The notes under the pieces are model-generated. The model did no database searches and was not told the DNA's origin. It was given only the letters and a program-made list of their open reading frames with translations. Positions 1 through 6,263 of a DNA stretch of 18,233 bases are shown here, one piece after another. The DNA comes from Glacieibacterium sp964246975 (GTDB taxonomy: Bacteria; Pseudomonadota; Alphaproteobacteria; Sphingomonadales; Sphingomonadaceae): positions 1 through 18,233 of the forward strand of contig CAXTSL010000068.1 in the NCBI GenBank assembly GCA_964246975.1, written 5' to 3'. Numbering within the stretch: position 1 is the stretch's first letter; each line of letters opens with the position of its first letter. A program made the translations under genes and the position numbers.

Positions 1-1622
1 ATGCCATAGGTTTCGAGATAGTCCTTGAGCGCCACCAGCTTCTCGCGCCCCGGTGCCTCGTGGACGCGGTACATGCACGCGGTGCGCCTGGCCTCAAGCG
101 CCAGCGCGGCGGCGACGTTGGCGGCGATCATGAAGTCCTCGATGACACGGTGCGCGTCGAGGCGTTCGCGCACCTCGATAGCGGCGATGCGCCCGGCGTC
201 GTCGAGGCGGACGCGGCGCTCGGGGAGGTCGAGGTCGAGCGGGTCGCGTGCGTCGCGGGCGCGGGAAAGGGCCGCCCAAGCGGACCAGAGGCGGCGAAGC
301 TCTTCCGCCCTCCCGTTGCCCTTCGGGCGGCCTTCGGCCAGGGGAGGGCCGAGCGACGCCGAAGGCGGCCCGGGGGTGGGGTCGGCTCCGGGGTCCGTCG
401 CGGGGGAAGGCCCCACCCCGGGGCCGCCTTCGGCGTCTCTTCGACCCTCCCCTGGAGGGGAGGGTGAGGCGTCCATCGCCGCCTGCGCGTCCTCGTACGA
501 CACGTTCGCCACGCAACGGATCACCGCGCGCGTAAACCGAAACTTGGCGATCTTGCCCGCCGCCGACAGCGTCAGGTGGCACGCCAGCACGGCGCGGTCG
601 GCCCCCTCGACGAGCGAACACGCATCGGCGCTGAGCACCTCGGGCAGCATCGGCACGACGCGGTCGGGGAAATAAACCGAGTTGCCGCGCTCGCGCGCCG
701 AGCGGTCGAGCGCGGTGCCTTCGCGGACGTAGAACGACACGTCGGCGATGGCGACGATGGCCTGCCAGCCGCCGGGGTTGGCCGCATCGTCGGCGGGGGC
801 GGCCCAAACCGCATCGTCGTGATCGCGCGCGTCGGCGGGGTCGATGGTCAGGATGGGCAGGTGCCGCAGGTCCTCGCGGTCGCCCAAGTCGAGGCCCGCC
901 GCCGCGTCGGCCTCGCGCAGCGTGTCGGCGTTGAAGGCGTGGGGAATGCCCTTGGCGTGGATGGCGATCAGCGAGAAGCTGCGCGGCGCGAAAGGGTCGC
1001 CAAGCACCTCGACGACGCGTGCGTGCTGGCGCGGCGGGCGGCCCGACGGCTCGGCGAGCACCAGGTCGCCGGGCTCGGCGTCGCCGCGGTCGAGCACTGC
1101 GAAATCGATCCGCGCCTTCTTGTCTACGGGGACGAGGCGGAAGCCCAGCGCTTCCTTGCGCAGGATGCCGAGGACGAACTCCTCAGTCTTCGCCAAGGTT
1201 TTCATCGGGAATGCGCGGTAACCGTCGCCCGCTTCCTCGATCCGCGCCAGCACGCGGTCGTTGACGCCCAGCGCGCTGCGATGGCGGCCTTCGACGACAC
1301 GCACGCGCGGCGGGGGCGTGCCCTTGTCCCAGCCGTCGGGGACCGCGACCGGCCACCCGTCGCCCGCCTCGATGATGCGGAGTACCGTAACGCGCGGCAG
1401 CCCGCCGCCCGTGTGGACACTGCGCCCTGGCCCGGTGTCGAGCGCGCCGTCGTCGGCCATGTCGCGGAGCAACGCCTTCAGCGCGATCTTGTCCTGCGCG
1501 TGAAGCCCGAACGCCTTGGCGATCTCGCGCTTGCCGACCGCGACGGGCGATGCGGCGACGAACGCCAGCACCGCCTCACGCGTCGGCAGGCCGGGGGGAG
1601 GAGCGGGGGGGCGGCGCGGCAC
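1..1622 (-). CDS. rnr: Ribonuclease R, 3'-5' exoribonuclease (5' part; continues past left edge)
   Basis: RNase R degrades RNA 3' to 5' and can unwind structured RNA; it acts in the cytoplasm. About 540 residues are visible on the minus strand. The N-terminal helix-turn-helix-like part contains KREIAKAFGL. The RNB catalytic motif DPADARDHDDA lies at residues 261-271, with the metal-binding aspartates D261, D267, D269 and D270. It is followed by the family block GNSVYFPDRVVPMLPEVLS. Family members are usually 700-800 residues, so the rest of RNB and the S1 domain lie outside the window. The frame is open from the preceding gene's stop at 1665-1667. The only plausible starts are GTG at 1622 (chosen, ahead of the PTREAVL block) or TTG at 1658; neither has a strong Shine-Dalgarno. 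Residues about 387-439 are a low-complexity Gly/Pro-rich insert encoded by a palindromic repeat, described separately. Identity is firm; the start is uncertain. Confidence 0.93.
   Translation of the reverse strand, partial: MPRRPPAPPPGLPTREAVLAFVAASPVAVGKREIAKAFGLHAQDKIALKALLRDMADDGALDTGPGRSVHTGGGLPRVTVLRIIEAGDGWPVAVPDGWDKGTPPPRVRVVEGRHRSALGVNDRVLARIEEAGDGYRAFPMKTLAKTEEFVLGILRKEALGFRLVPVDKKARIDFAVLDRGDAEPGDLVLAEPSGRPPRQHARVVEVLGDPFAPRSFSLIAIHAKGIPHAFNADTLREADAAAGLDLGDREDLRHLPILTIDPADARDHDDAVWAAPADDAANPGGWQAIVAIADVSFYVREGTALDRSARERGNSVYFPDRVVPMLPEVLSADACSLVEGADRAVLACHLTLSAAGKIAKFRFTRAVIRCVANVSYEDAQAAMDASPSPPGEGRRDAEGGPGVGPSPATDPGADPTPGPPSASLGPPLAEGRPKGNGRAEELRRLWSAWAALSRARDARDPLDLDLPERRVRLDDAGRIAAIEVRERLDAHRVIEDFMIAANVAAALALEARRTACMYRVHEAPGREKLVALKDYLETYG
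308..464. repeat. Palindromic repeat element inserted in frame within rnr
   Basis: A nested inverted repeat lies inside the rnr reading frame. The left arm 338-381 and right arm 411-455 are complementary over about 44 positions with few mismatches and one 1-base offset, around a loop at 382-410. Shared arm blocks include CCAGGGGAGGG and GACGCCGAAGGCGGCC. Smaller stems flank it: CCCTCCC (308-314) with GGGAGGG (342-348), and CCCTCCCCT-GG-AGGGGAGGG (445-464). All of it is translated without a stop as about 53 residues, beginning SPPGEGRRDAEGGPGVGP on the rnr strand. GC-rich palindromes of this look are usually found between genes in high-GC proteobacteria, so a position inside a core enzyme is unusual. 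Confidence 0.8.
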
Positions 1623-1664
1623 GCCTGCGTCATGCGCTGCGTTTGCCGCCCCCCGCAACCCCGG

Positions 1665-2048
1665 TCAGTCGCGCATGCTCGCCGGGACGCGCCCGCCATG
1701 CGCTTCCATCTGTGCGACAACTGCCTTGTGCAGCGCGATATTCTGCTCGGCCGTGCCCGCTTCGCCGGCATGGACGCCGAGTTCCTCGGCAAGTTCCTTG
1801 CGCGCCGTCAGGCTCGAATCGAGGCCGAGGAGCTTGAGCAGGTCGACGATCGACGACTGGTAGTTGCCGCCGTGGTTGGCGTCGGATTGTGCCATGATCG
1901 ACAGCACCGCCTCGACATCGACCTGCGGTGCGGCGGCGGGCGCGGCGGCATGTGCGACGGGGGCCGCAGCGGCGGCGGCGGGGGCGGGCGCGGCCTTGGC
2001 GGCGCTATGGCCCGAAATCTTGTCCCAGATCTTGCCGAAAATGCTCAT
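1665..2048 (-). CDS. DUF3597 domain protein
   Basis: A 127-residue protein of unknown function. It begins MSIFGKIWDKISG and has an Ala/Pro-rich linker at about residues 17-43. It ends in the conserved DUF3597 domain, with the blocks YQSSIVDLLKLLGLDSSLTARKEL and AEQNIALHK shown in part here (the domain runs about residues 47-125). There is no signal peptide or membrane segment, so it is probably cytoplasmic. The start at 2048 is set by a good Shine-Dalgarno, AGGAGA, six bases upstream (2055-2060); the open frame extends to 2120 without a better site. It sits 126 bases after topA and ends 42 bases before the chosen rnr start, in the same frame as rnr. The family assignment is from recalled sequence resemblance; no role is known to me. 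Confidence 0.85.
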   Translation of the reverse strand: MSIFGKIWDKISGHSAAKAAPAPAAAAAAPVAHAAAPAAAPQVDVEAVLSIMAQSDANHGGNYQSSIVDLLKLLGLDSSLTARKELAEELGVHAGEAGTAEQNIALHKAVVAQMEAHGGRVPASMRD

Positions 2049-2054
2049 GTTCGT

Positions 2055-2060
2055 TCTCCT
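2055..2060 (-). promoter_or_regulatory. Ribosome binding site of the DUF3597 gene
   Basis: AGGAGA on the minus strand, six bases ahead of ATG 2048-2046. It decides the start over the longer open frame reaching 2120. Confidence 0.7.
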
Positions 2061-2174
2061 GCTTGGATTGCCCCCCGCCAACGCACGGCCTGCGCGAACG
2101 GGTACGAAGACTGTCGGCACGCGTTGTGACGCTATTGCGGGCGGTCGGCAACTTCAGTCCCCCGCGTCTCCAAA

Positions 2175-4796
2175 TCAGCTCGCCGCCCGCTTTGCCGAAG
2201 GCTTCTTCGCGGCAGGCTTCTTCGAAGCTGCCTTCTTGGCCGCAACCTTCGTTGCGGCAGGCTTCTTCGCCACCGCCTTCTTTGCCGGAGCCTTCTTCTT
2301 GCCCTTCGCGGGAGCCATCGCGGCGCGCGCGTCGAGCAGCGCGACGGCTGCATCGAGGCTCAGCGTCATGCCGTCCTCGCCCTTGGGCACCGTCGCGTTG
2401 GTCGTGCCGTCCGCCAGATACTGGCCGAAACGCCCGGCGATCAGGCGGATCGGCGCGCCGCTGACCGGGTGGACGCCGACCTCGCGCAGGGGTGCGGGGG
2501 TATTGCGCGCGCGCGGACCCGCCGCCAGCGCCTCGGCGAGCTTGACGACGGCCGAGTTCATACCCGTCTCGAACACTTCCGCCGTCGAAGCCAGCCGCGC
2601 GTACTTGCCGTTGTGCGCGAGATAAGGGCCATAGCGCCCGATGCTCGCGGTGATCGGCTCGCCAGTCTCGGGATGGAGGCCGACGTCGCGCGGCAGCGCG
2701 AGCAGCTTAAGCGCCATGTCGAGATCGTTGGGTCCGGCGACGCTTGCATCCTTGGGAATCGACGCGCGCGGCGGCTTGGGGGCATCCCTGGCCCCGTCTT
2801 CGCCAAGCTGGACATAGGCCCCGAAACGACCCGAGCGCAGCGAGACCGGCACGCCGTCGGCATCCTCGCCGAGCAGCACCGGCGCGCCGCCCCCCGCCGC
2901 CGCCTCGCCGCCCTCGCCCGCGAACTGGCGCGTGTAGCGGCACTCGGGGTAGTTAGAGCACGCGACGAACGCCCCGAACTTGCCCGTCTTGAGGCTGAGG
3001 CGGCCCGTCCCACAGGTCGGGCACAGGCGCGGATCGCCGCCATCCTCGCGCGGCGGGAACAACAGGGGAGCCAGAAATTCATCGAGCGCCACCGTCACGT
3101 CGGACGGGCGCATCTCGAGGATGTCCTTGGTCGCCGCCTCGAAGTCGCCCCAGAAGTCGCCGAGCACCTTGAGATAGCCGAGATTGCCCGCCGACACCTC
3201 GTCGAGCTCGTTTTCCAGTTCGGCGGTGAAGTCGTAGCCGACGTATTTCTCGAAGAAGCGTTCGAGGAAGGCGGTCACCAGACGCCCCTTCTCCTCGGCG
3301 AAGAAGCGGTTCTTCTCCATCCGGACATACAGCCGGTCGCGTAGCGTCTGGAGGATCGAGGCATAGGTCGACGGGCGGCCGATGCCGAGTTCCTCGAGCT
3401 TCTTGACCAAGGTCGCCTCGGAGAAGCGCGGCGGCGGCTCGGTGAAGTGCTGGTCGGCGGCGACCGACACGACCTGCGGCTGCTCGCCCTGCGTCAGGCG
3501 CGGCAGGCGATTGCCGTCGTCGTCGTCATCAGCAACAACCTCGTCGCGGGTTTCGTTATAGACCGCCATGAAGCCCTCGAAGAGCACGACCTGGCCGGTG
3601 GCGCGCAGACCCGTCCGACCATCGGCGCTGAGCAGGTCGACCGACGTGCGTTCGAGCCGCGCGCTCGCCATCTGGCTGGCGACGGTGCGCTTCCAGATCA
3701 GGTCGTAGAGCTTGGCGGCGTCGGCGCTGCCGGCGTGACGTTTCGACGGTTCGGTCGGGCGGATCGCCTCGTGCGCTTCCTGCGCGTTCTTGGCCTTGGT
3801 GGCGTAGTGGCGCGCCTTGTCGGGGAGCGCGTCCTTGCCAAATTCCTTCGCGATGACGTCGCGGATCACGGCGATCGACTCGGCCCCGATCTGGACGCCG
3901 TCGGTCCGCATATAGGTGATCGAGCCGTCCTCGTAGAGGCCCTGCGCCACCCGCATCGTGTGGCTGGCGGTAAAGCCGAGCTTCCGCGATGCCTCCTGCT
4001 GGAGGGTCGAGGTGGTGAACGGCGGATAGGGATTGCGCGTCACCGGCTTGGTCTCGACCGCCGAGACAGTGAAGGCCGCCGCCTCGACCGCTGCCTTGGC
4101 GCGGTGCGCGTCCTGCTCGCCCGCGAGGTCGAACTTGTCGAGCTTCTTGCCCTCGAAGTACGACAACCGCGCGGTGAAGGCGCTGCCCGACGCGGCATTG
4201 AGCGCCGCTTCGACGGTCCAGTATTCGCGCGCGCGGAATGCCTCGATCTCGCGCTCACGGTCGACCACCAGCCGCAGCGCCACCGACTGGACGCGCCCGG
4301 CAGACTTGGCCCCCGGCAGCTTGCGCCACAGCACCGGCGACAGCGTGAAGCCGACGAGATAGTCGAGCGCGCGCCGTGCCTTGTAGGCGTCGATGAGATG
4401 GTCATCGAGGTCGCGCGGGGACGCCATCGCATTCAGCACGGCGGATTTGGTGATCGCGTTGAAGGTGACGCGCTTGACGCCGCCCTTGGGCACCGCCTTT
4501 TTGCCTTTGAGCCATTCGAGCAGATGCCAGCTGATCGCCTCGCCCTCGCGGTCGGGGTCGGTGGCGAGGATGATGCCGTCGGCCCCCTTCGCCGCGTCGG
4601 CGATGGCTTTGAGCTGCCGCGCCTTGTCGCCGTACAGCTCCCACTGCATCGCGAAGCCGTCTTGCGGATCGACCGAACCGTCTCTCGGCGGCAGGTCGCG
4701 GATATGGCCATAGCTCGCCAGCACGGTGAAGCCGGGGCCGAGATATTTTTCGATGGTCTTCGCCTTGGCGGGCGATTCCACGATGACGACCTGCAT
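2175..4796 (-). CDS. topA: DNA topoisomerase I (type IA)
   Basis: Relaxes negative supercoils by nicking one strand through a 5'-phosphotyrosine link. The 873-residue product has the expected order of parts. The TOPRIM domain starts at VIVESPAKAKTIEKYL (residues 4-19, catalytic E7) and has the acidic triad DPDRE at 80-84. The active-site tyrosine is Y295 in SITYMRTDG. A four-cysteine zinc finger lies at about 592-619 (C592, C595, C613, C619). Several C-terminal repeats follow, of the type GRFGAYVQLG / GRYGPYLAHNG / GRFGQYLADG. The last ~47 residues are a Lys/Ala-rich basic tail, typical of alphaproteobacterial TopA and probably DNA-binding. ATG 4796 is chosen because MQVVIVES matches the family N-terminus and GGAGA precedes it; the open frame upstream to 4850 is not needed. 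It shares its strand with DUF3597 and rnr downstream. Confidence 0.97.
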   Translation of the reverse strand: MQVVIVESPAKAKTIEKYLGPGFTVLASYGHIRDLPPRDGSVDPQDGFAMQWELYGDKARQLKAIADAAKGADGIILATDPDREGEAISWHLLEWLKGKKAVPKGGVKRVTFNAITKSAVLNAMASPRDLDDHLIDAYKARRALDYLVGFTLSPVLWRKLPGAKSAGRVQSVALRLVVDREREIEAFRAREYWTVEAALNAASGSAFTARLSYFEGKKLDKFDLAGEQDAHRAKAAVEAAAFTVSAVETKPVTRNPYPPFTTSTLQQEASRKLGFTASHTMRVAQGLYEDGSITYMRTDGVQIGAESIAVIRDVIAKEFGKDALPDKARHYATKAKNAQEAHEAIRPTEPSKRHAGSADAAKLYDLIWKRTVASQMASARLERTSVDLLSADGRTGLRATGQVVLFEGFMAVYNETRDEVVADDDDDGNRLPRLTQGEQPQVVSVAADQHFTEPPPRFSEATLVKKLEELGIGRPSTYASILQTLRDRLYVRMEKNRFFAEEKGRLVTAFLERFFEKYVGYDFTAELENELDEVSAGNLGYLKVLGDFWGDFEAATKDILEMRPSDVTVALDEFLAPLLFPPREDGGDPRLCPTCGTGRLSLKTGKFGAFVACSNYPECRYTRQFAGEGGEAAAGGGAPVLLGEDADGVPVSLRSGRFGAYVQLGEDGARDAPKPPRASIPKDASVAGPNDLDMALKLLALPRDVGLHPETGEPITASIGRYGPYLAHNGKYARLASTAEVFETGMNSAVVKLAEALAAGPRARNTPAPLREVGVHPVSGAPIRLIAGRFGQYLADGTTNATVPKGEDGMTLSLDAAVALLDARAAMAPAKGKKKAPAKKAVAKKPAATKVAAKKAASKKPAAKKPSAKRAAS

Positions 4797-4806
4797 TCGT
4801 GTCTCC

Positions 4807-4840
4807 GGGCCGCCGTCAGGGTGGACGGGCGCGGCGGCCC
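4807..4840. other. Inverted repeat (hairpin) in the topA leader
   Basis: GGGCCGCCG (4807-4815) and CGGCGGCCC (4832-4840) form a perfect 9-bp stem with a 16-base loop. It sits just upstream of the topA Shine-Dalgarno on the minus strand. There is no T-tract on either side, so it does not look like an intrinsic terminator. It could be a leader hairpin or a chance product of high GC. Confidence 0.4.
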
Positions 4841-4926
4841 CTACGCGCATGATATGGGGATTGGCAAGGGCAGGGACGACGTCCTCCCCATTCCGCTCGC
4901 GGGATGCCGCAGCGCGGGGTGCGACG

Positions 4927-5481
4927 CTAATTCCGGATCTGGTTCAGCTCGATCGCCGTGCCGTCGGGGTCGAAGAAATTGCACCCGACGACGCGGATCG
5001 GCGGCCCGCCCGCGCGCCCCGGATAGACCTGTTCGTGCGGGTCGGAGGTGAACACCACGCCCGGCACCGCCTTCGCCAGCGCGCAGCGCCTGACCGCATC
5101 GTCGGTGTTGGTGACCAGCACGTGCCCGCCCGCGATCAGCCGCTTCGGCGGCGGCGGCAGGTCGAGTGGGGGGTCGAAATACTGCATCAGTCCGATCCAG
5201 CCGACGAACGGGTCGTTGCCGTTGAGCAGCACCAGCCGCACTTTGTTCCCCGGCACCCCGGCGGGCAGCGCGACGCTGCTGACTGTCAGCCGCTGGTCGT
5301 AATTGACCTTGAGGCCCAGCACGTCGCGGTAGAGCTTGAGCGAATTATCGAGGTCGCGGACGAGGATGGTCAGGCGGCGGATGTCGGTCGGCACGCGCTC
5401 GGTCGGGGCGGTGACACCCGGCGAGGCCTGCGCGGTCGGGGTAGCGGCGGCGAGCGTGGCGGCGGCGAGTGCCAAGAACAT
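4927..5481 (-). CDS. Exported VOC-fold (glyoxalase/dioxygenase-like) protein
   Basis: A 184-residue protein of the vicinal oxygen chelate superfamily. It starts with a likely cleaved signal peptide, MFLALAAATLAAATPTAQA, so it is probably periplasmic. VOC blocks are RLTILVRDLDNSLKLYRDVLGL near the N-terminus and GCNFFDPDGTAIEL near the C-terminus (each seen over its length); the final Glu is a typical metal-ligand position. The substrate cannot be told from sequence. ATG 5481 is preferred because AAGGAAG precedes it. The longer frame to 5544 runs back through a palindromic repeat (5504-5529) and would hide the signal peptide. It lies downstream of the phosphatase gene and 130 bases upstream of topA, all on the minus strand. 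Fold assignment is confident; function is open. Confidence 0.82.
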   Translation of the reverse strand: MFLALAAATLAAATPTAQASPGVTAPTERVPTDIRRLTILVRDLDNSLKLYRDVLGLKVNYDQRLTVSSVALPAGVPGNKVRLVLLNGNDPFVGWIGLMQYFDPPLDLPPPPKRLIAGGHVLVTNTDDAVRRCALAKAVPGVVFTSDPHEQVYPGRAGGPPIRVVGCNFFDPDGTAIELNQIRN

Positions 5482-5487
5482 GACGGT

Positions 5488-5494
5488 CTTCCTT
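5488..5494 (-). promoter_or_regulatory. Ribosome binding site of the VOC gene
   Basis: AAGGAAG on the minus strand, six bases ahead of ATG 5481-5479. It fixes the start so that the signal peptide is N-terminal. Confidence 0.6.
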
Positions 5495-5503
5495 ACTTCT
5501 GCC

Positions 5504-5529
5504 GTCATGCCGGCGTTCGCCGGGATGAC
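5504..5529. repeat. GTCAT-type palindrome, single unit
   Basis: GTCATGCCGGCG-TT-CGCCGGGATGAC, 12-bp arms with one mismatch. It lies between the phosphatase stop and the VOC start. It is the same unit type as the longer elements at 14871-14940 and 16586-16676, so it belongs to a small dispersed (REP-like) family. Confidence 0.7.
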
Positions 5530-5545
5530 GTAAACGTGGCGCACA

Positions 5546-6079
5546 TCAATCGTCGGGTCCCAGCGTCGGGTCGAGATCGCGCGGGCGGATGAACTTCACC
5601 AGCCGCCCGAGGTTCTCCTCGGCCTGCGCCCAGCGGTCGATATCCATCTCGATGCGCGCCAGCGTCGCGGTCGGATATTTGATCTCGGCCTCGCCGCGCA
5701 AGTCGCCGCCGGGCGGCACGAGCATCATCAGCAGATCCTCGCAGCCGGGGTTGTGGCCAACGAGCAGCGCGTCGTCGCGCGCATCGCTGAACTGCTGGAC
5801 GAGCAGCAGCAGCGTCGCCGCCGACGACAGATAGATGCGCGTGTCCCACAACGGCTTGAGCGCCTCGCCATAGCCGTCCTCGACGCCCTCCAGCGTCTGT
5901 CGGACACGCACCGCAGGCGACGCGGCGACGTGGTCGAAGGCCAGCCCCTCGTCCTTGATCCAGCGCCCGATGCGCGCGGCGGCGCGCCGCCCCCGCCCGT
6001 TGACCGGGCGGTCGAAATCGCGCTCGACGGTGTCGTCCCACGACGATTTGGCGTGGCGCAGCAGTGTCAAAGTCTTCAC
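5546..6079 (-). CDS. Histidine phosphatase family protein (SixA-like)
   Basis: A 177-residue member of the phosphoglycerate-mutase-like histidine phosphatases, closest in appearance to SixA-type phosphohistidine phosphatases. The catalytic motif LRHAKSSW gives R8 and the nucleophile H9. A second arginine is in SPAVRVRQTLE (R58 or R60), and the second histidine is H109 in LLVGHNPG. No signal peptide or membrane segment is seen; it is probably cytoplasmic. The start is GTG 6079, where the protein begins one strand ahead of the RHG motif; a purine-rich GGCGGGGGA lies upstream. The open frame runs on to 6271, but that part is translated repeat sequence with no family similarity. It follows the helicase gene by 91 bases on the same strand. 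The target phosphoprotein or small molecule is unknown. Confidence 0.87.
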   Translation of the reverse strand: MKTLTLLRHAKSSWDDTVERDFDRPVNGRGRRAAARIGRWIKDEGLAFDHVAASPAVRVRQTLEGVEDGYGEALKPLWDTRIYLSSAATLLLLVQQFSDARDDALLVGHNPGCEDLLMMLVPPGGDLRGEAEIKYPTATLARIEMDIDRWAQAEENLGRLVKFIRPRDLDPTLGPDD

Positions 6080-6164
6080 GGTCGCGGTGTCCCCCGCCTT
6101 TTCACGTCCCCGCGCGCACCTTGGCGGGGCGGCGGGCGATTGCAAGCGGCTTTCCTGCTCCGCC

Positions 6165-6263
6165 CCCTCTTCAGGGGGAGGTGGCACCGAAGGTGACGGA
6201 GGGGGCCTTCGCGTCGACCGCCCCCTCCGTCGGCTGCGCCGCCACCTCCCCCTGAAGAGAGGG
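6165..6263. repeat. GC-rich palindrome that forms the 3' end of the helicase gene
   Basis: Imperfect inverted repeat of about 99 bases. The outer arms read CCCTCTTCAGGGGGAGGTGGC on one side (shown in part; 6165 onward) and its near complement ending at 6263. Inner blocks ACGGAGGGGGC match across the centre near 6214. It encodes the last 30 residues and the TGA stop (6171-6173) of the helicase. The arm style (CCCTCYCYTYCAGGGG) resembles the element in rnr. Confidence 0.75.

Noticed and set aside
308..464. rnr broken by the repeat (pseudogene)
   Set aside because: The frame stays open with no stop through the element, and conserved RNase R sequence continues in frame on both sides.
576..2129. 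517-codon plus-strand frame opposite rnr and the DUF3597 gene
   Set aside because: Antisense to two genes with family signatures; no domain seen.
3447..5051. 534-codon plus-strand frame opposite topA
   Set aside because: Antisense shadow of topA with arginine-rich, domain-free composition.
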